Below, piece after piece: positions 39,141 through 50,240 of a DNA stretch of 64,000 bases. Position 1 is the first letter of the stretch. Each line of letters starts with the position of its first letter. Both the position numbers and the translations under genes were made by a program. This DNA comes from Bathymodiolus brooksi (taxonomy: Eukaryota; Mollusca; Bivalvia; Mytilida; Modiolidae), in the NCBI GenBank assembly GCA_963680875.1, contig OY804576.1:75831668-75895667 (forward strand), read 5' to 3'. The notes under the pieces were generated by a model. The model worked only from the letters and a program-made list of their open reading frames with translations. It was not told the origin of the DNA and ran no database searches.

Positions 39141-40097
39141 CTATTGTGTTCGCTTACTTTGTCGACATACCCTCGAAAAGTGACCCTGCCGTCGACAGTT
39201 GTGATATATTCTGTCTCTTGCAGGGCACACATTTCTGGTGTGCCGGTCCATACCACAAAATCCACACCTATCAGATGGCTGATACGTGTTCTGATTCTGT
39301 CGTATCTGTGGACTTGGAAAACTCTGCATTTGTGGCCTCGAATTTTGATTGTAATGATTGTGTGACCTACTGTTTGGACGATTGTATTGTCGCGGTTCGA
39401 ATTGTGGGCGAATGTGTGGCGTATTGTTATTGCGCGTGGTAAATGAATTCGTTTTCATAATTTCAGGTTGCGAGATATTCATTAATTGAGACTTTATCGC
39501 CTGTAAATCCGATTGCATAACATTTACTGCCGATTGCAACGTATTATCTCCCGTAACGGCGAATTTTTCTGCCAGAATCGCGTAATGTCTTAATTCTTCT
39601 ATATTTGCCGGTTCCTTGTTCATTAAGATTTTCCGAATGTCTGGTCGGAGACCGTTGATACCAACAGCGAGGAGGATTTGTTCCGAAATATTTTTATTTG
39701 TTGCAGTCTGGGCAAGACGAGTTAAATATTCTCTTACATTTTCACATGAACCCTGCATTATTTGTAAAATTGATAAATCTAACATGCGTTCATTTTCTGT
39801 AAATCTTTTCAAGATTGCTGCTTTAAATCGTTGTAAGTTATTTGTAATTTCGGGAGGAAGAGTTGCATACCAAATAGCAGCTTCTTCAGATAACTGAAAT
39901 GCTATGACCTTAACAACCTTATCATTAGGAACCTCGTAAAGATCAATCCACTTTTGAAATTTTTCCCACCATGTTTGTGGGTGAACACTTGAATCCCCAG
40001 TAAATTTGTCTAGCCTTATAGGATTCATTTTGAAATTACACCCTAACTGTTGTGAATTACCAAAATTATATGACAATGAAGATTGTGTTAGTAACAT
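39141..40097 (-). CDS. Gag capsid / nucleocapsid region
   Basis: An intact 318-codon frame. The N-terminal part has the retrotransposon capsid fold signature: FTGD near residue 34, then WWEKFQKWI, EEAAIWY and a run of helices. A basic, Asn- and Arg-rich linker follows. The C-terminus has one perfect zinc knuckle, CGFCGMDRHTRNVC (CX2CX4HX4C). A second (YHNCRRQGHFSRVC) has its first cysteine replaced by tyrosine. Gag forms the particle and binds element RNA. The frame overlaps the preceding upstream gag frame (40,066-40,626) by 32 bp in another phase, so a frameshift probably separates two halves of one gag. Its ATG is therefore not necessarily the real start. Confidence 0.85.
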   Translation of the reverse strand: MLLTQSSLSYNFGNSQQLGCNFKMNPIRLDKFTGDSSVHPQTWWEKFQKWIDLYEVPNDKVVKVIAFQLSEEAAIWYATLPPEITNNLQRFKAAILKRFTENERMLDLSILQIMQGSCENVREYLTRLAQTATNKNISEQILLAVGINGLRPDIRKILMNKEPANIEELRHYAILAEKFAVTGDNTLQSAVNVMQSDLQAIKSQLMNISQPEIMKTNSFTTRNNNTPHIRPQFEPRQYNRPNSRSHNHYNQNSRPQMQSFPSPQIRQNQNTYQPSDRCGFCGMDRHTRNVCPARDRIYHNCRRQGHFSRVCRQSKRTQ

Positions 40098-40626
40098 GCG
40101 TGGGTATATTAGTTGGTGTAACTACAGTCTTATCGTTATTAACAATAGTTAAGTTACTAAATAAATTGTCACTTTGTACTGCCGTTGAACTTTGACTTGT
40201 CGTTGAAACTGGGCCACCCCACGCCCCTCCAAGAGCGGTAGTTACAGTCGTCGAAAATATGGGATTCCCCCACAACTGGTATGTTTGCTGTGTTTTAGAC
40301 GCCACAGTTCCCGTACTTGGGTCCTGAACAGTTACTTTTGACGTTTTTGGTCTTACTGGTGTCTCCACTATACTGTTCGATTTTTCTTGCACCTCATCAA
40401 ATTTCGATAATGTTTCTTTATGATTTTCGATGCCTTCGACAGGCGATATTGTGTTGTGTGTAGTTTCCCTTTCTTTATGTTGGTGCTCTGGAGTCAACAA
40501 AACAGACGCACCTGAAGTTTTGTTTTGTTTTGCGATTGAAAGTGCATGTTGAAGTCTAGGAGAAAAGGATACACCTAGCTCACCTGGTATTTTCCCGTTT
40601 CTTAATAGCATTAATTTTCCCTGCAA
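40066..40626 (-). pseudogene. Gag N-terminal region (upstream frame)
   Basis: A 186-codon frame rich in Ser, Thr and Gln, directly upstream of the capsid frame and overlapping it by 32 bp. No named domain is visible; position and composition fit the N-terminal part of a Ty3/gypsy Gag. The change of phase at about 40,066-40,097 could be a decay frameshift or, less likely, a programmed one. Confidence 0.6.
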
Positions 40627-40741
40627 CTCCTCTGCTGGATACTAGCCCTTTTCCTCCACCAGATGTGACAATGACTGGTTTGGTGTTATTGGTCTGATTT
40701 CCTTGACACAGTCCTGTCACTTTGGGGAATACCGGGATCTA

Positions 40742-41282
40742 TAATATTTAAATAATAAACACAAAATTAAGTAATCCAGCAGGAATCTGATTTTATTTGT
40801 TGACTCAATATAAATAGTTTCAATACACAAAGGAATCAAAAGAAAAATATCAACAGTTTGAAAGTATAACAATGCATTATAAAAAAAAAAATGAAAATCG
40901 AAAGTATAGTACGTAAATTGAAATCGAGACTAAATCATCTAATTATTCTTATCTCTTTAACATTAAAAAAATACAATTTAAGTATTTAAAATTTCACCTT
41001 TAAAATACAATTTTTAATTAATCAAATGTATACCTCGAAAGTCCATCTCACATAGGTTCCTACCAATAAAGTACAACATTAATTCAAGATATGCTTATCA
41101 ATAAAATTAATCATTTGAATATTTTCATCCACTTGTTCATTTAAGATGCATACATTATTTCAATTAATTCTGATTCTCATGCTGGAAAAACAAATTTCTT
41201 TTATTGTTAACAACCATACTAATGATATTTAATAACATAAATTTCATATGAAACTAAAGAAATTTGAAATGATCCTTATTAT
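40742..41282 (-). mobile_element. LTR-like segment upstream of gag
   Basis: Read on the - strand, it runs from the CATTTCAAATTTCTTTAG segment at about 41,280 to AACAAATAAAATCAG (an AATAAA signal) and ends TTATTTAAATATTATA at 40,742. Gag follows about 115 bp later. This is the position and orientation expected for the 5' LTR. Only its two ends have counterparts at 35.9-36.1 kb, and those are inverted. I could not identify a tRNA primer-binding site. Confidence 0.65.
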
Positions 41283-41770
41283 TTTGGCCATTGTGTTGTC
41301 TGTCCTTCAATTTACGGTTTTTGATTACCCCTTTGGTATCTTCAAACTCTTCCTATTCTCTTAAATTAATTGTACACGTTTTAATTTTCTGTGCAAATTC
41401 TTATTTGGGGAACCAATTGTCTTTCAATTCCATTCTGTAGTAGATGCTGGAAGGTCAATAACTTTTGTGTTGTCCTATTCTGTGTCTTTACGTTCTGAGT
41501 TCCGTGTTGTGATGTCCGTTACGATTTCCGCATAAAAACGATGTTCGGTTCGTCTTCACCTCCAGTTGTTTGTAGGAGGACCATGTCTTATTTACGTTAT
41601 TTGTATTTGTTAGTGTGTAGTGGTGTCCAACACATATTGTGTTGTGGTTTTGCTTTGTTTTTTCTTTTTCGTCTTTTGTACCCTATGTTCCCAGTTTCTC
41701 TGGATTTTTTTTTTTTTTTTCCCTACGGTATTCTCTAACTTTTATTTTGAGGAACAGAGGCCAATATTAC
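41283..41770 (-). repeat. Dispersed repeat R-related segment
   Basis: 41,283-41,360 (GGCCATTGTGTTGTCTGTCC ... CCCCTTTGGTATCTTC) is the diverged reverse complement of the start of repeat R at 34,965. The rest, to about 41,770, is T/G-rich sequence of similar character with a poly(T) run at about 41,706. It contains no coding signal. Confidence 0.55.
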
Positions 41771-41985
41771 AATCAACTCATATAAAAAAGAATTAACGAT
41801 ACAGTTTGTACTAGTAACATAATTAATATCTTCTAATTAATAAATCTTTGAATGCAACGTTTTTATTACTTATTTAAAGAATTTAGAGGAGTTGGGAACT
41901 AAGAAATGATAAACAAAAAAAGTAAGAACTAAGAATTATAATATAGAGATTTATTTTAGCAAGATCGTACACAAATTTCGTTACT

Positions 41986-42048
41986 TCGGGTACTCCTGTT
42001 CCCTCCTCCACCAATAAAACTGACCACGATGATATAACTGGTATATTC
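41986..42048 (+). mobile_element. SINE 3'-tail fragment
   Basis: GGTACTCCTGTTCCCTCCTC, CACCAATAAAACTGACC and GATATAACTG match the conserved tail of the SINE family, in plus orientation and truncated at both ends. Confidence 0.65.
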
Positions 42049-42081
42049 TCTCCGAATATAAAATGTATTTGCATTCGGCAA

Positions 42082-42205
42082 GGAACGGGTTTAAATGTTC
42101 GGCAAAGCACCTCATTTCTATCAGTTTCTTATAGTCAAGCGGCGAGAACACAAAATGAGTGACGTTATTGCACATACCGAACACACACTTGTGTTGTATA
42201 TTATT
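42082..42205 (+). repeat. Duplicated module, first copy
   Basis: The stretch with CACCTCATTTCTATCAGTTT and CCGAACACACAC is repeated with divergence at 42,935-43,050 in the same orientation, about 850 bp away. No function seen. Confidence 0.75.
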
Positions 42206-42239
42206 GGAAAGACTATCAAGATAATTTAAATTATAAGCA

Positions 42240-42390
42240 GGTCGTGAATTGATATAAATTAGTCCGAACTTTAATAAATCAACGTAATTTCTCGCTCCTC
42301 TAATGTTGTCTCTGAACTTCATATTGAACAAAGTCATTTTGAAAAACAATTGGAATGTAACCTATATAACTGGAATAAGAGTTAGTGCTA
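42240..42390 (+). repeat. Module duplicated at 44,440-44,600 (first copy)
   Basis: Contains CTCCTCTAATGTTGTCTCTG, AACAAAGTCATTTTGAAAAA and AACCTATATAACT, all found again at 44,505-44,580 in the same orientation. Both copies run straight into a minus-strand SINE, so the module and SINE probably moved or were duplicated together. Confidence 0.8.
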
Positions 42391-42645
42391 TGGTGTTTAA
42401 CGCAACTTTCCACGATATTGCAGTTATATCCTGGCGGTCATTTATATTGGTGAGGAAACCGGAGTGCCCGGAGAAATCACCTGACCTGTCGCAAGCCACT
42501 GACAAACTTTTTCCACATAGTGGTGTATCGAGTACTCCTCGCCATCACCGGGATTCGAACTAACAACGTTAGTGGTGATTGACACTGATTGCATAGGTAA
42601 TTGTAAATCCAACTACCATACGATCCCGACCACGATGACCCTTTA
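42391..42645 (-). mobile_element. tRNA-derived SINE, near full length
   Basis: Read on the - strand the element starts with a tRNA-like head: GATCGTATGGTAGTTGG (box A region) and GTTCGAATCCC (box B; + strand 42,551-42,560). The body contains TTTGTCAGTGGCTTGCGACA and the conserved tail GATATAACTGCAATATCG ending GTTAAACACC. Box B matches the GGTTCGAATCC pol III consensus, so it is a classic SINE. Bivalve SINE families with similar conserved tails are known; the exact family was not checked. Confidence 0.85.
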
Positions 42646-42654
42646 ATTCCACGT

Positions 42655-42900
42655 GTTTTGCACTTGTGAAAACAAAAACACAGATACATAAGTAATCAAA
42701 TGAACAAAACTATTTATATGCATCTTGTGAGAATTTATTAGTACATCTAAATGAGCTAGTAACTCGTACACCAATATCTATTGCCTGATAAGTTTACCAA
42801 ATTTGTGAATAAAGTAGGAACATTTTACGGTTCCCAACTGGCGTAGCCATAGCAATTGCTATGCAAAATTTACAATTTGCAAAAACCTACGAGGATTTGA
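42655..42900 (-). repeat. Dispersed repeat copy, inverted relative to 58.1 kb
   Basis: About 245 bp match 58,121-58,366 in reverse complement. Shared strings include GGAACATTTTACGGTTCCCA, ATAGCAATTGCTATGC and ACCTACGAGGA. The copy directly abuts the SINE at 42,391-42,645. Confidence 0.85.
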
Positions 42901-42934
42901 AATTGTCAATTGAATTTGTTAAGCTAAGAACGGG

Positions 42935-43050
42935 TTAGAAATGTTCGACAAGTGCCTCATTTCTATCAGTTTCTAATTGTCAAGAGGCGAGAAGTCAAAA
43001 TGGATGACTTTATCATACCTACCGAACACACACGTGTGCTATATGTCATA
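42935..43050 (+). repeat. Duplicated module, second copy
   Basis: Diverged direct repeat of 42,082-42,205, sharing TGCCTCATTTCTATCAGTTT and CCGAACACACAC. Confidence 0.7.
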
Positions 43051-43840
43051 TATATCATTATCTGATGTTCTCGTGTCAAGTAGAATTTTGATTGGCTAAC
43101 AAGGTACTTGCAAAACTTCAAGGAAGCAGTGCGGTGACTGAAAATCAATAATCTCTCTCACCTATGTGCTGTCTATTTACATTGTGCACATGTACAGCAG
43201 ACCGACGTCTCTCAGGGGGCACATCAGTAAACCAGCCAATCCGCATTGAGACAGTAGTACAAAATAGAACACCAGGAACTTTGAAAAAAAATTTCAGTTG
43301 TTTCTTGATTATGATATTTTTTACAGTTAATCCTATCATATTTGGTTAGGTTTTAACTGCAAAAAAACACGTCATTTGTTGAAATATAACCACATATAAA
43401 AACATGGATGTCAAATTACTACACCCTGTGTGGAAGGATTTCCTGGATACTGTAAATACTGTTGTTTTGACCGGATATTGAAAACAGCTGATTATTTTCT
43501 TATTTGACATACAATGTATGTTTCAAAGTGGATCAGAATGTGGACCTTGGACCAAAATAATAGGAAATAGTTGTCTTGTTATCCAGAAAATTCATTTGGA
43601 TTTTTAATGATTTTTTTATTTACAATGTAAGTCAATGGTGGAATATATAGTGGTGTGCCCTCCTCACCTATTGCCTGTGCTGTGTTGTGTATTTCATACG
43701 GCACAGAAAAATCAATAATCGCATGTTGTGTATAGTAACCCATACGACATCGCTGTAAACGAAAGAAAAGTTTAAATACACCTAGTTCTTTTCCATTTAT
43801 CACATATTGCCGTGTTGTGTATTTCATAAGGGAACGACCA
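43051..43840. other. Intergenic sequence with short repeated strings
   Basis: No gene recognised. GTGTTGTGTATTTCATA occurs twice (about 43,682 and 43,811), and AAAATCAATAATC occurs at 43,141, 43,707 and 44,198. These suggest old local duplications. Open frames are short and without domains. Confidence 0.5.
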
Positions 43841-44120
43841 TTTAACTTGAAGGGGGTGGGAGGGTTTGGGAGTATGGTTTTTTTCTAAAAAAATATTCTG
43901 ATTCCCAATGTTGCTGAAAAAAATATTCTGATTTTGGTGGAGGAAAAAAAAAATAATCTGATTCAGAGTTTTTGTCATATAACCTGATGTGGAATTTTGG
44001 AAAAAAATTTCGCGCTTTGCGCGACAAGAAAAATAAATATTCTAACTCTCGTGTTGTCCGAAAAAAAAAATTCTGAACGAAACAAAAAACCATAACCCCC
44101 CCCCCCCCCCCCCCCGGTCC
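43841..44120. repeat. Low-complexity foldback with poly(C)
   Basis: Left end GGGTTTGGGAGTATGG plus T-run and right end AAAAACCATAACCCC plus a run of about 20 C form an imperfect inverted repeat. In between, AAAAATATTCTGATT-type strings repeat several times. CGCGCTTTGCGCG at about 44,010 is a small perfect hairpin. ACCATTTAACTTGAAGGGG at its left end recurs at about 50,215, so this is a dispersed family. Confidence 0.6.
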
Positions 44121-44302
44121 CTAAGGCACAGAAAATCATATGACATCCCTGTCCATTTACACTGCAGCAGATGACACACATTTCACTAGATGACAGAAAA
44201 TCAATAATCGTTCACTGTGACCTTTGTCAAAAGATACACGTAAGTTATGTTTTTCCTATAATAAAGACATACTTATTAATGTTGGAACATTCAGATAAAA
44301 AT

Positions 44303-44382
44303 GTTATCAGTCTCGACACCTCACCTTTTAACAAAACCTTTGCCCTTTAAAACAGGATATATAGTATCTCGAGACTGATAAC
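44303..44382. repeat. 14-bp perfect inverted repeat
   Basis: GTTATCAGTCTCGA (44,303-44,316) pairs exactly with TCGAGACTGATAAC (44,369-44,382) across a 52-nt spacer. Possibly the ends of a small foldback element; no further support. Confidence 0.7.
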
Positions 44383-44439
44383 GTATAAGAGAAATGTATT
44401 CATAGCTGTTGTGAAATCCCTGATCGTATTGTGAATTGA

Positions 44440-44600
44440 TATAAATTGGTCGTGAATTGATAAAAATTGGGGCCGATTTTTAATAAATCGAGGTCAAAGA
44501 TCACTCCTCTAATGTTGTCTCTGAACATCGTATTGAACAAAGTCATTTTGAAAAACAACTGGAATATAACCTATATAACTAGACTAGGGGATTGGTGTTA
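44440..44600 (+). repeat. Module duplicated from 42,240-42,390 (second copy)
   Basis: Same orientation and same order as the first copy, including the following minus-strand SINE. Similarity is interrupted by small indels. Confidence 0.8.
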
Positions 44601-44722
44601 TGGTGTTTAACACCACATTGAACAGTATTTCAGTTATATCGTAGCGGTCAGTGTTATTGGTGGAGGAAACCGAAGTACCCGGAGAAATCCGCCGACCTGC
44701 CGCGAGTTACTGACAAACTTGT
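44601..44722 (-). mobile_element. SINE 3'-tail fragment
   Basis: On the - strand GTTTGTCAGTAACTCGCGGC, the GGTACTTCGGTTTCCTCCAC segment and GTTAAACACC match the SINE tail. The tRNA head is absent; the copy is truncated at about 44,722. Confidence 0.8.
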
Positions 44723-45950
44723 TTATGAAGGTCCATCAAGATTCCACAATTTGCTTACTAAATTATTATTTTAACTATTAGTTACTTCAATACTCATCAC
44801 CGCATTTCATATATATCTACAAACACATTAAATATTCAACTAAAGCATTGATTAACTTGTATGAAGATGTTACGAGACAGGACATATGTTCACTGTATCC
44901 ATCATCGATAAAATCCGAACCCGGATCTCGCTTCGGTCTGGGGTCCGTATCTTCAGTACTGATTCTGTCAGTGGCGTAGCCAGTGCCGGATTTAGGACAA
45001 ATGAGGCCCTGTGCTAATAATGTTATGAGGCCCCTTACTTGGGCCCAGAAGGAGATAAACCCGGTATATCTACACAGGCAGTCAGGCAATTTAGGAATAG
45101 TTAAAATATTACGTTATATTAGGTCAGACATGTACACTGCGTCTGCAACAAACAACGGGGTCCTGTGTTTAATCACACATAAGCACAATGGTAAATCCAG
45201 TACTGGGCGTAGCTAGAGTATTGCTGCTGGGCTGCCCTTGAGTTTGCTGTACTACACACCCCCTGCCTTGCAAAATATACAAACACAATTTTAAAGTGTA
45301 TTAAGTACATTATTTATTATTATTTGAAATTCCAATTTGTACTAAGATGATTTTGGATCGTACTGTATTCCAATTTGTACTGTAACATTTTGATGTGGTT
45401 CAAACATTTATTACTTGGTATATTCATCGTCATATATTTTTGCTTTTTTGACACAAGTTGAGATTTATCTGCTTTATTATCATTTTTATTATGATTTATC
45501 TGTTGTTTATTATTTTGTGCAGATGACATAAGACAGACTTTAATAGCAACTTCTTTTCAGCTGTCTTATGGTATTACAAATGTAATAAAAATAATAGTTG
45601 AAACACACATTAAACTTAGTGCACCAATTGCAGGAGACGAAGATTATATCAACAGAAAAGGTTATCAATCGGTATTGCTTCAGGTATATTTTGTTTTATC
45701 GAATTACACTTGTTTCCATGTCACTACTTCAAATTTCCTTCCAACCAACCATATTTAAGAGATAACTGTTAAAACAAAAACATGTCAACATATAACTAAA
45801 AACATGTCTTAGACTAGGGTTGAAATGTAAGGGTGAAATTTCAGCCAATCTTAATGCATATTTTGTCTTGGTGTCCTTTTTTTTTTCATTTCAGATTTTG
45901 TAGAGGACCATTTCAAATACATTCATGTCATTTTACATCTATTTGGTGCG
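44723..45950. other. Intergenic region without recognised genes
   Basis: AT-rich sequence. 44,970-45,060 has GTGGCGTAGCCAGTGCCGG and TGAGGCCC repeats of the kind found in old transposon ends, and GGGCGTAGCTAGAG recurs at about 45,206. I cannot assign a family. No coding signal in the short frames. Confidence 0.4.
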
Positions 45951-45951
45951 G

Positions 45952-46290
45952 GGTTGTGATCGTATGGTAGTTGCATTGACATCTACATATGCAATCAGTG
46001 TCTATCTCCACTGAAGTTGTGAGTTCAATCCTCGCTCATGGCGAGGTGTACTCGATACGACATTGATAAAGTTTGTCAGTGTCGGTACAGGTCGGTGGTT
46101 TTCTTCAGGTACTCCTGGTTTGGTACAAGCACTTCAATAATAAGTGTGGGTTTAAACTAGATAAAGTTTGTCAGTGATTTGCTGCAGGTCGTTGGTTTTC
46201 TCCGTGTTCTCTGGTTTCCTCCACCAGTAAAACTGACAGCCACGATAAAACTGAAATATTGTTGAAAGTGGCATTAAATATCATAACCCA
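45952..46290 (+). mobile_element. tRNA-derived SINE with duplicated middle
   Basis: Head GATCGTATGGTAGTTGC and box B-like GAGTTCAATCCTC at 46,021 are followed by the common body and the tail ending GAAAGTGGCATTAAATATCA. The segment GATAAAGTTTGTCAGTG occurs twice (about 46,065 and 46,160), so part of the body is duplicated with about 95 bp between copies. This makes the element longer than its sister at 42,391-42,645. Confidence 0.85.
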
Positions 46291-46810
46291 ACCCACCCAT
46301 TTGGTGCAGTAAATTAATGATGTACCGATATATAAATATGATTTGTTTTTGTAAAAGAGACAACGTGATGACAATATGACAACTTAAGCAGGTGTGGTTT
46401 AAAAGATTTAATGTTTCAGGTATCTTTATAATGAGATGTAGGTACAACTTTCAACAATAAATTTTGGTAAAATTTTAAGAAAAAATACCGATTTTTTTTA
46501 CATGCAAATCAATATGGTGTCTCCCCCGTTAAAAAGAATGCATCCTGGATTCCTCCACAAGTTTCACATTGTCAACATTGATAAAACAGCTCTGAATACA
46601 TAACTGGATAATGTTTACTGTTCGGCCAAGAAAATAATCACTTAAATACATATGTCATAGTACACGTTTCTCGAAATTGAAAAGGTCCTTCAACTGTGAG
46701 TAGTGTGCTGACATTAAAATCACCTTTATTTCAATACAGCTTATACATGCTTTTACAGCAGATCCAAATGTGCCACTTGCGTAAAGTTGTCGCCCGGAGC
46801 GGACCATCCT
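46291..46810. other. AT-rich intergenic sequence
   Basis: No gene, RNA or repeat family recognised in this stretch. Confidence 0.4.
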
Positions 46811-47000
46811 CCCCTTCTAGCTACGCTAAATGGTTCTGGATCCGTATTTTATATATAATTATATATTGGGTTCAGAACTTATATAAGTGGGTCCAAAGCC
46901 AGCTTTTATGTACTGGGCCCGGTTCGGATTCTATGTACTGGTCCACATCCGGATTTTATGTACGGTCCAAGTCCGGATGTTATGCACCCAGTCCGTGTGA
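46811..47000. repeat. Degenerate short tandem repeat (~28-35 bp)
   Basis: TCCGGATTTTATGTACGGTC-like strings recur at least four times (from about 46,840 to 47,000) with variable spacing. The open frame through it reflects the repeat, not a gene. Confidence 0.6.
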
Positions 47001-47775
47001 ATGTATATTTCTTCCGCATAATATTTATTCTTACCAGAAAGAATATTATAATAATAAACATTCCAGTCAAAATATTATGTAATTATTCTTCCTTATCCAT
47101 AATATTTTCTCCTTATTAGCAGAAGAAATTTTATGGAACTTTCAACATAATAACTTTTCCAAGTGATCAAAACATTTAAATGACCATGCTTGACCATAGT
47201 CACATGATTTACCTGAATGATATTTGTACATATACCTGTATGTAAACAATGGATGGTGAGGAATATAATAAAAAAAATCAATACATTAATGAGGGAACGT
47301 ACTCCATTGAAGGTAAGAATACATTAAACATTAGACGCATTCACAAATTGTACATCCTAATGAAAAAGTGTTGTTAATTTTGATAATAAACATGACCTGG
47401 ATGAAATATTATGAGTAGTCGTATAATATATTTTCCGGTACTCATTCTCATACATACATTACACATACATATGCTAACCTTTTAAAATTTTCGATATTAG
47501 TTTATTGAAGGAGGGTATATGAATTTCGTTTTAATATATATTTGAATTCTACAAATGTCGTGTAGGAATTTTACATATATGAAGATTTTAACATGCATCT
47601 TTATAAATTTCTTCATTTCAATATATAAATGATTAATTAAACAAATGCATGCAAGTTAAAATGTAGCAAATGTACATCTAATTCAGTTATATAGGCAAAT
47701 AATAATACTATTTGCATCGGTAATTATGTTATATACACAAGTTATAATATTATATCCACAATTTATAATATAAGT
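47001..47775. other. AT-rich intergenic sequence
   Basis: Contains AATATTATAATAATA-type strings near 47,040-47,110 that resemble 51,920-52,060. No gene recognised. Confidence 0.4.
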
Positions 47776-49702
47776 TATAAGCTCCCTAGTGATCGTCTAT
47801 CGTTATTTAGACGGTCAGTAATTCGTTGAAGGGTGAGCGCTCCAGCGCGAACCCTTCAACTATGGGCACCTATAAAGTGCGAAACGAAATAGAAACGAAA
47901 TCAACGAAAACGAAACCGAAACGAAACGAAATCAACGAAATGAAAACGAAACCAACGAAAGCAAAACGAAATCAACGAAAACAAAACGAAATAGAAAAAG
48001 GAAGAAAAAATAATAGGGGCCTAAAAGAAATCAAACCTATTTTCACAATTACGATGCTAGACTACTTCCCACATATGTCTGTCTTTCATCAGGAGAGGAC
48101 AGGATTTGATCACCATTGAACAAGAATACTATGCATTTATTCAGCGGGAGTCTGTCCTTTTCACTTAGTGGCTTCTTTTAAATTTGGGAACCATAAGAGC
48201 AACGTCAAGTCTGTTGAAAGGAGAGAAATTAAAATAACAGAAGTGCAGTAGTTAAAGTTCACTAATAAATACCCCCGTCCGAGCAAAATTTAAAAGTGTG
48301 TCGGAGAGACGAAAAAGTGTGACAAACGAACGAACGGACAGCAGAAGTCCTATATACCCCAATATTTTTTTGGCGGATGTATACAAATCCTATCAAAAAT
48401 TAACATTAGAAATTTAAAAAAAACCTACATATCTTATAAAAGTACCTTTTTTCCCTTTTCATTTAAAAAAAAACCCCAATTTTTTTTTTTAGTTCTTCAA
48501 AATAGAACAATAGGATTTGAAATGAAAAGTTTATAGTGTTGGGTCTTTTTGACCCCTGTATATCTCGGAAAGAACAACGGTAAGACATTACGCCAGATCT
48601 GTTGGCACACTACCGAATAAAGGTAATAACAATGGTACCGTACTCCAAGGCGCATTCAAAAGGGAAAGTCCACAAAAACAGACAAAGCCGATAAGAAGCT
48701 CAACCATCTGAGTTTTCAATCAACGGAACAACTGAAAAACAACACATTCCTGACTTGGTACAGGCATTTTCCCAGGAAAATGGTGGGTTCTGATAGCAGA
48801 TAGGCAGATGCCACTCGTCTAACCATAAGACGTTACCAAGTATAAAAACAATCGGTACATGTAAATTCTCTAATCCTAAGACATGACCAAATGTGAAACT
48901 AGAAAACAACTATCATATTCCCGACTTGGTACAGGCATTTCCCAAGAAAATGGTGGGTCAAACCTCCCACTTGTATGACAGTCGTTAATTGTTCCGTCAT
49001 ATTGACAAATGTGTGTGTGTGGGGGGGGGGGGGGGGGGGGGGCATGGGGATTAAACGTGTCAAGTCAGGAAAATCCAGTAGTCAAATAGTGCCCAGAATC
49101 TGAAACTCAAGACCATCCTGTTTGATTTGCGAATAGGCAAATTTATGTAGAATACAAACGAAAAACGTAATAAAATCAGACGAATAATGAACCCTCAATA
49201 TCCCAATCTCTGAAAATATCCCCTCATATCCCCCATTTTTTTCTTTATGCCTACTCCAGAAACTTTATAATTCATAAATACTGACACACACACAAATAAA
49301 AATATGACATTTGAACTTCTGAAAGTTTGTCGGCAAGCAAACCCGGCTTGGATTGAGTTGCGGGTAATGTACGTGAAGAGTATTGTAACGGACAGACATG
49401 CAAGATGGATTATAATTAATCAAAATTATTGTATTTAAAAAATCGAATTATCTTTTTTATTTTATTTCTTTATTTCGTTTTGTCTTTTATTTTTTTCCTT
49501 CCATTTTCTTCATATCAGTCTATTTCGTTTTGCTTTCGTTGGTTTCGTTTCATTCCGTTTCCATTTCGTTGATTTCGTTTCGTTTCGTTTCGTTTTCGTT
49601 GATTTCGTTTCGTTTCGTTTCTATTTCGTTTCGCACTTTATAGGTACCCTTCAACTATTCACTTACCGTCTAAATAACCATAGTCGGTCACGGCAGCTTA
49701 TA
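47776..49702. mobile_element. TIR-bounded element (1.9 kb) with CGAAA-rich ends
   Basis: Ends TATAAGCT (47,776) and AGCTTATA (to 49,702) begin inverted repeats of about 200 bp. Matching parts are TTATTTAGACGGT, GTTGAAGGG, ACCTATAAAGTGCGAAACG and a long (A)CGAAA-type pentamer/hexamer tract. The left TIR carries an extra GAGCGCTCCAGCGCGAAC insertion. The interior has a ~170-bp direct duplication (GACTTGGTACAGGCATTT at 48,752 and 48,922) of a mussel-type repeat, a poly(G) run, and no transposase. This fits a non-autonomous DNA transposon; a TA target duplication is possible but not provable. Confidence 0.8.
49011..49042. repeat. (TG)n/poly(G) run
   Basis: Five TG units followed by about 23 consecutive G. 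Likely polymorphic and prone to sequencing error. Confidence 0.95.
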
Positions 49703-50240
49703 GCATTTGTACGATGTTGCTGATCTATAAGTTGAAACAGTAACTAACTTTTTTCCACGTACATTTTTTTGTACTATCTTGGAAGTTCTAAGGCTAAGAC
49801 GTAATGGTCAATGCACAAAATTAAGCACCGCCCACTGACTTTCTGTAATTTTCCGTCTGCATCGCTTCGTAACTGCACGTTATTTTAGAAGAAAATATAA
49901 ATCATCATCTTTCTTGCAGTTGTGTTTAGTTATGCTAAATCAAAATACACACACATATATATAGAGAGCCTGGTCAAATACGTCGTCTCAGTTATCGATT
50001 ACAATATTTCTTTATTTCGGACAGCGTCAAGGTCAAATTATGCAATAATAGATTACACAATGCTACAGTCTGCTTCTATCGTTATTTTGGGATAATGTCA
50101 TTACTCCGACACTTATTACTCCGACAATCATTACTCCGACTCTTAGTACTTTGACAGTGACCGATAGTCTTTGCAATTCTGGCGCTTTTAGCAATCCAAA
50201 TACAGTACGGGACTGCCCATTTAACTTGAAAGGGGCATGG

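Noticed and set aside
47826..48119. A Lys/Thr/Asn-rich 97-codon protein
   Set aside because: It is the translation of the CGAAA-rich inverted end of the TIR element.
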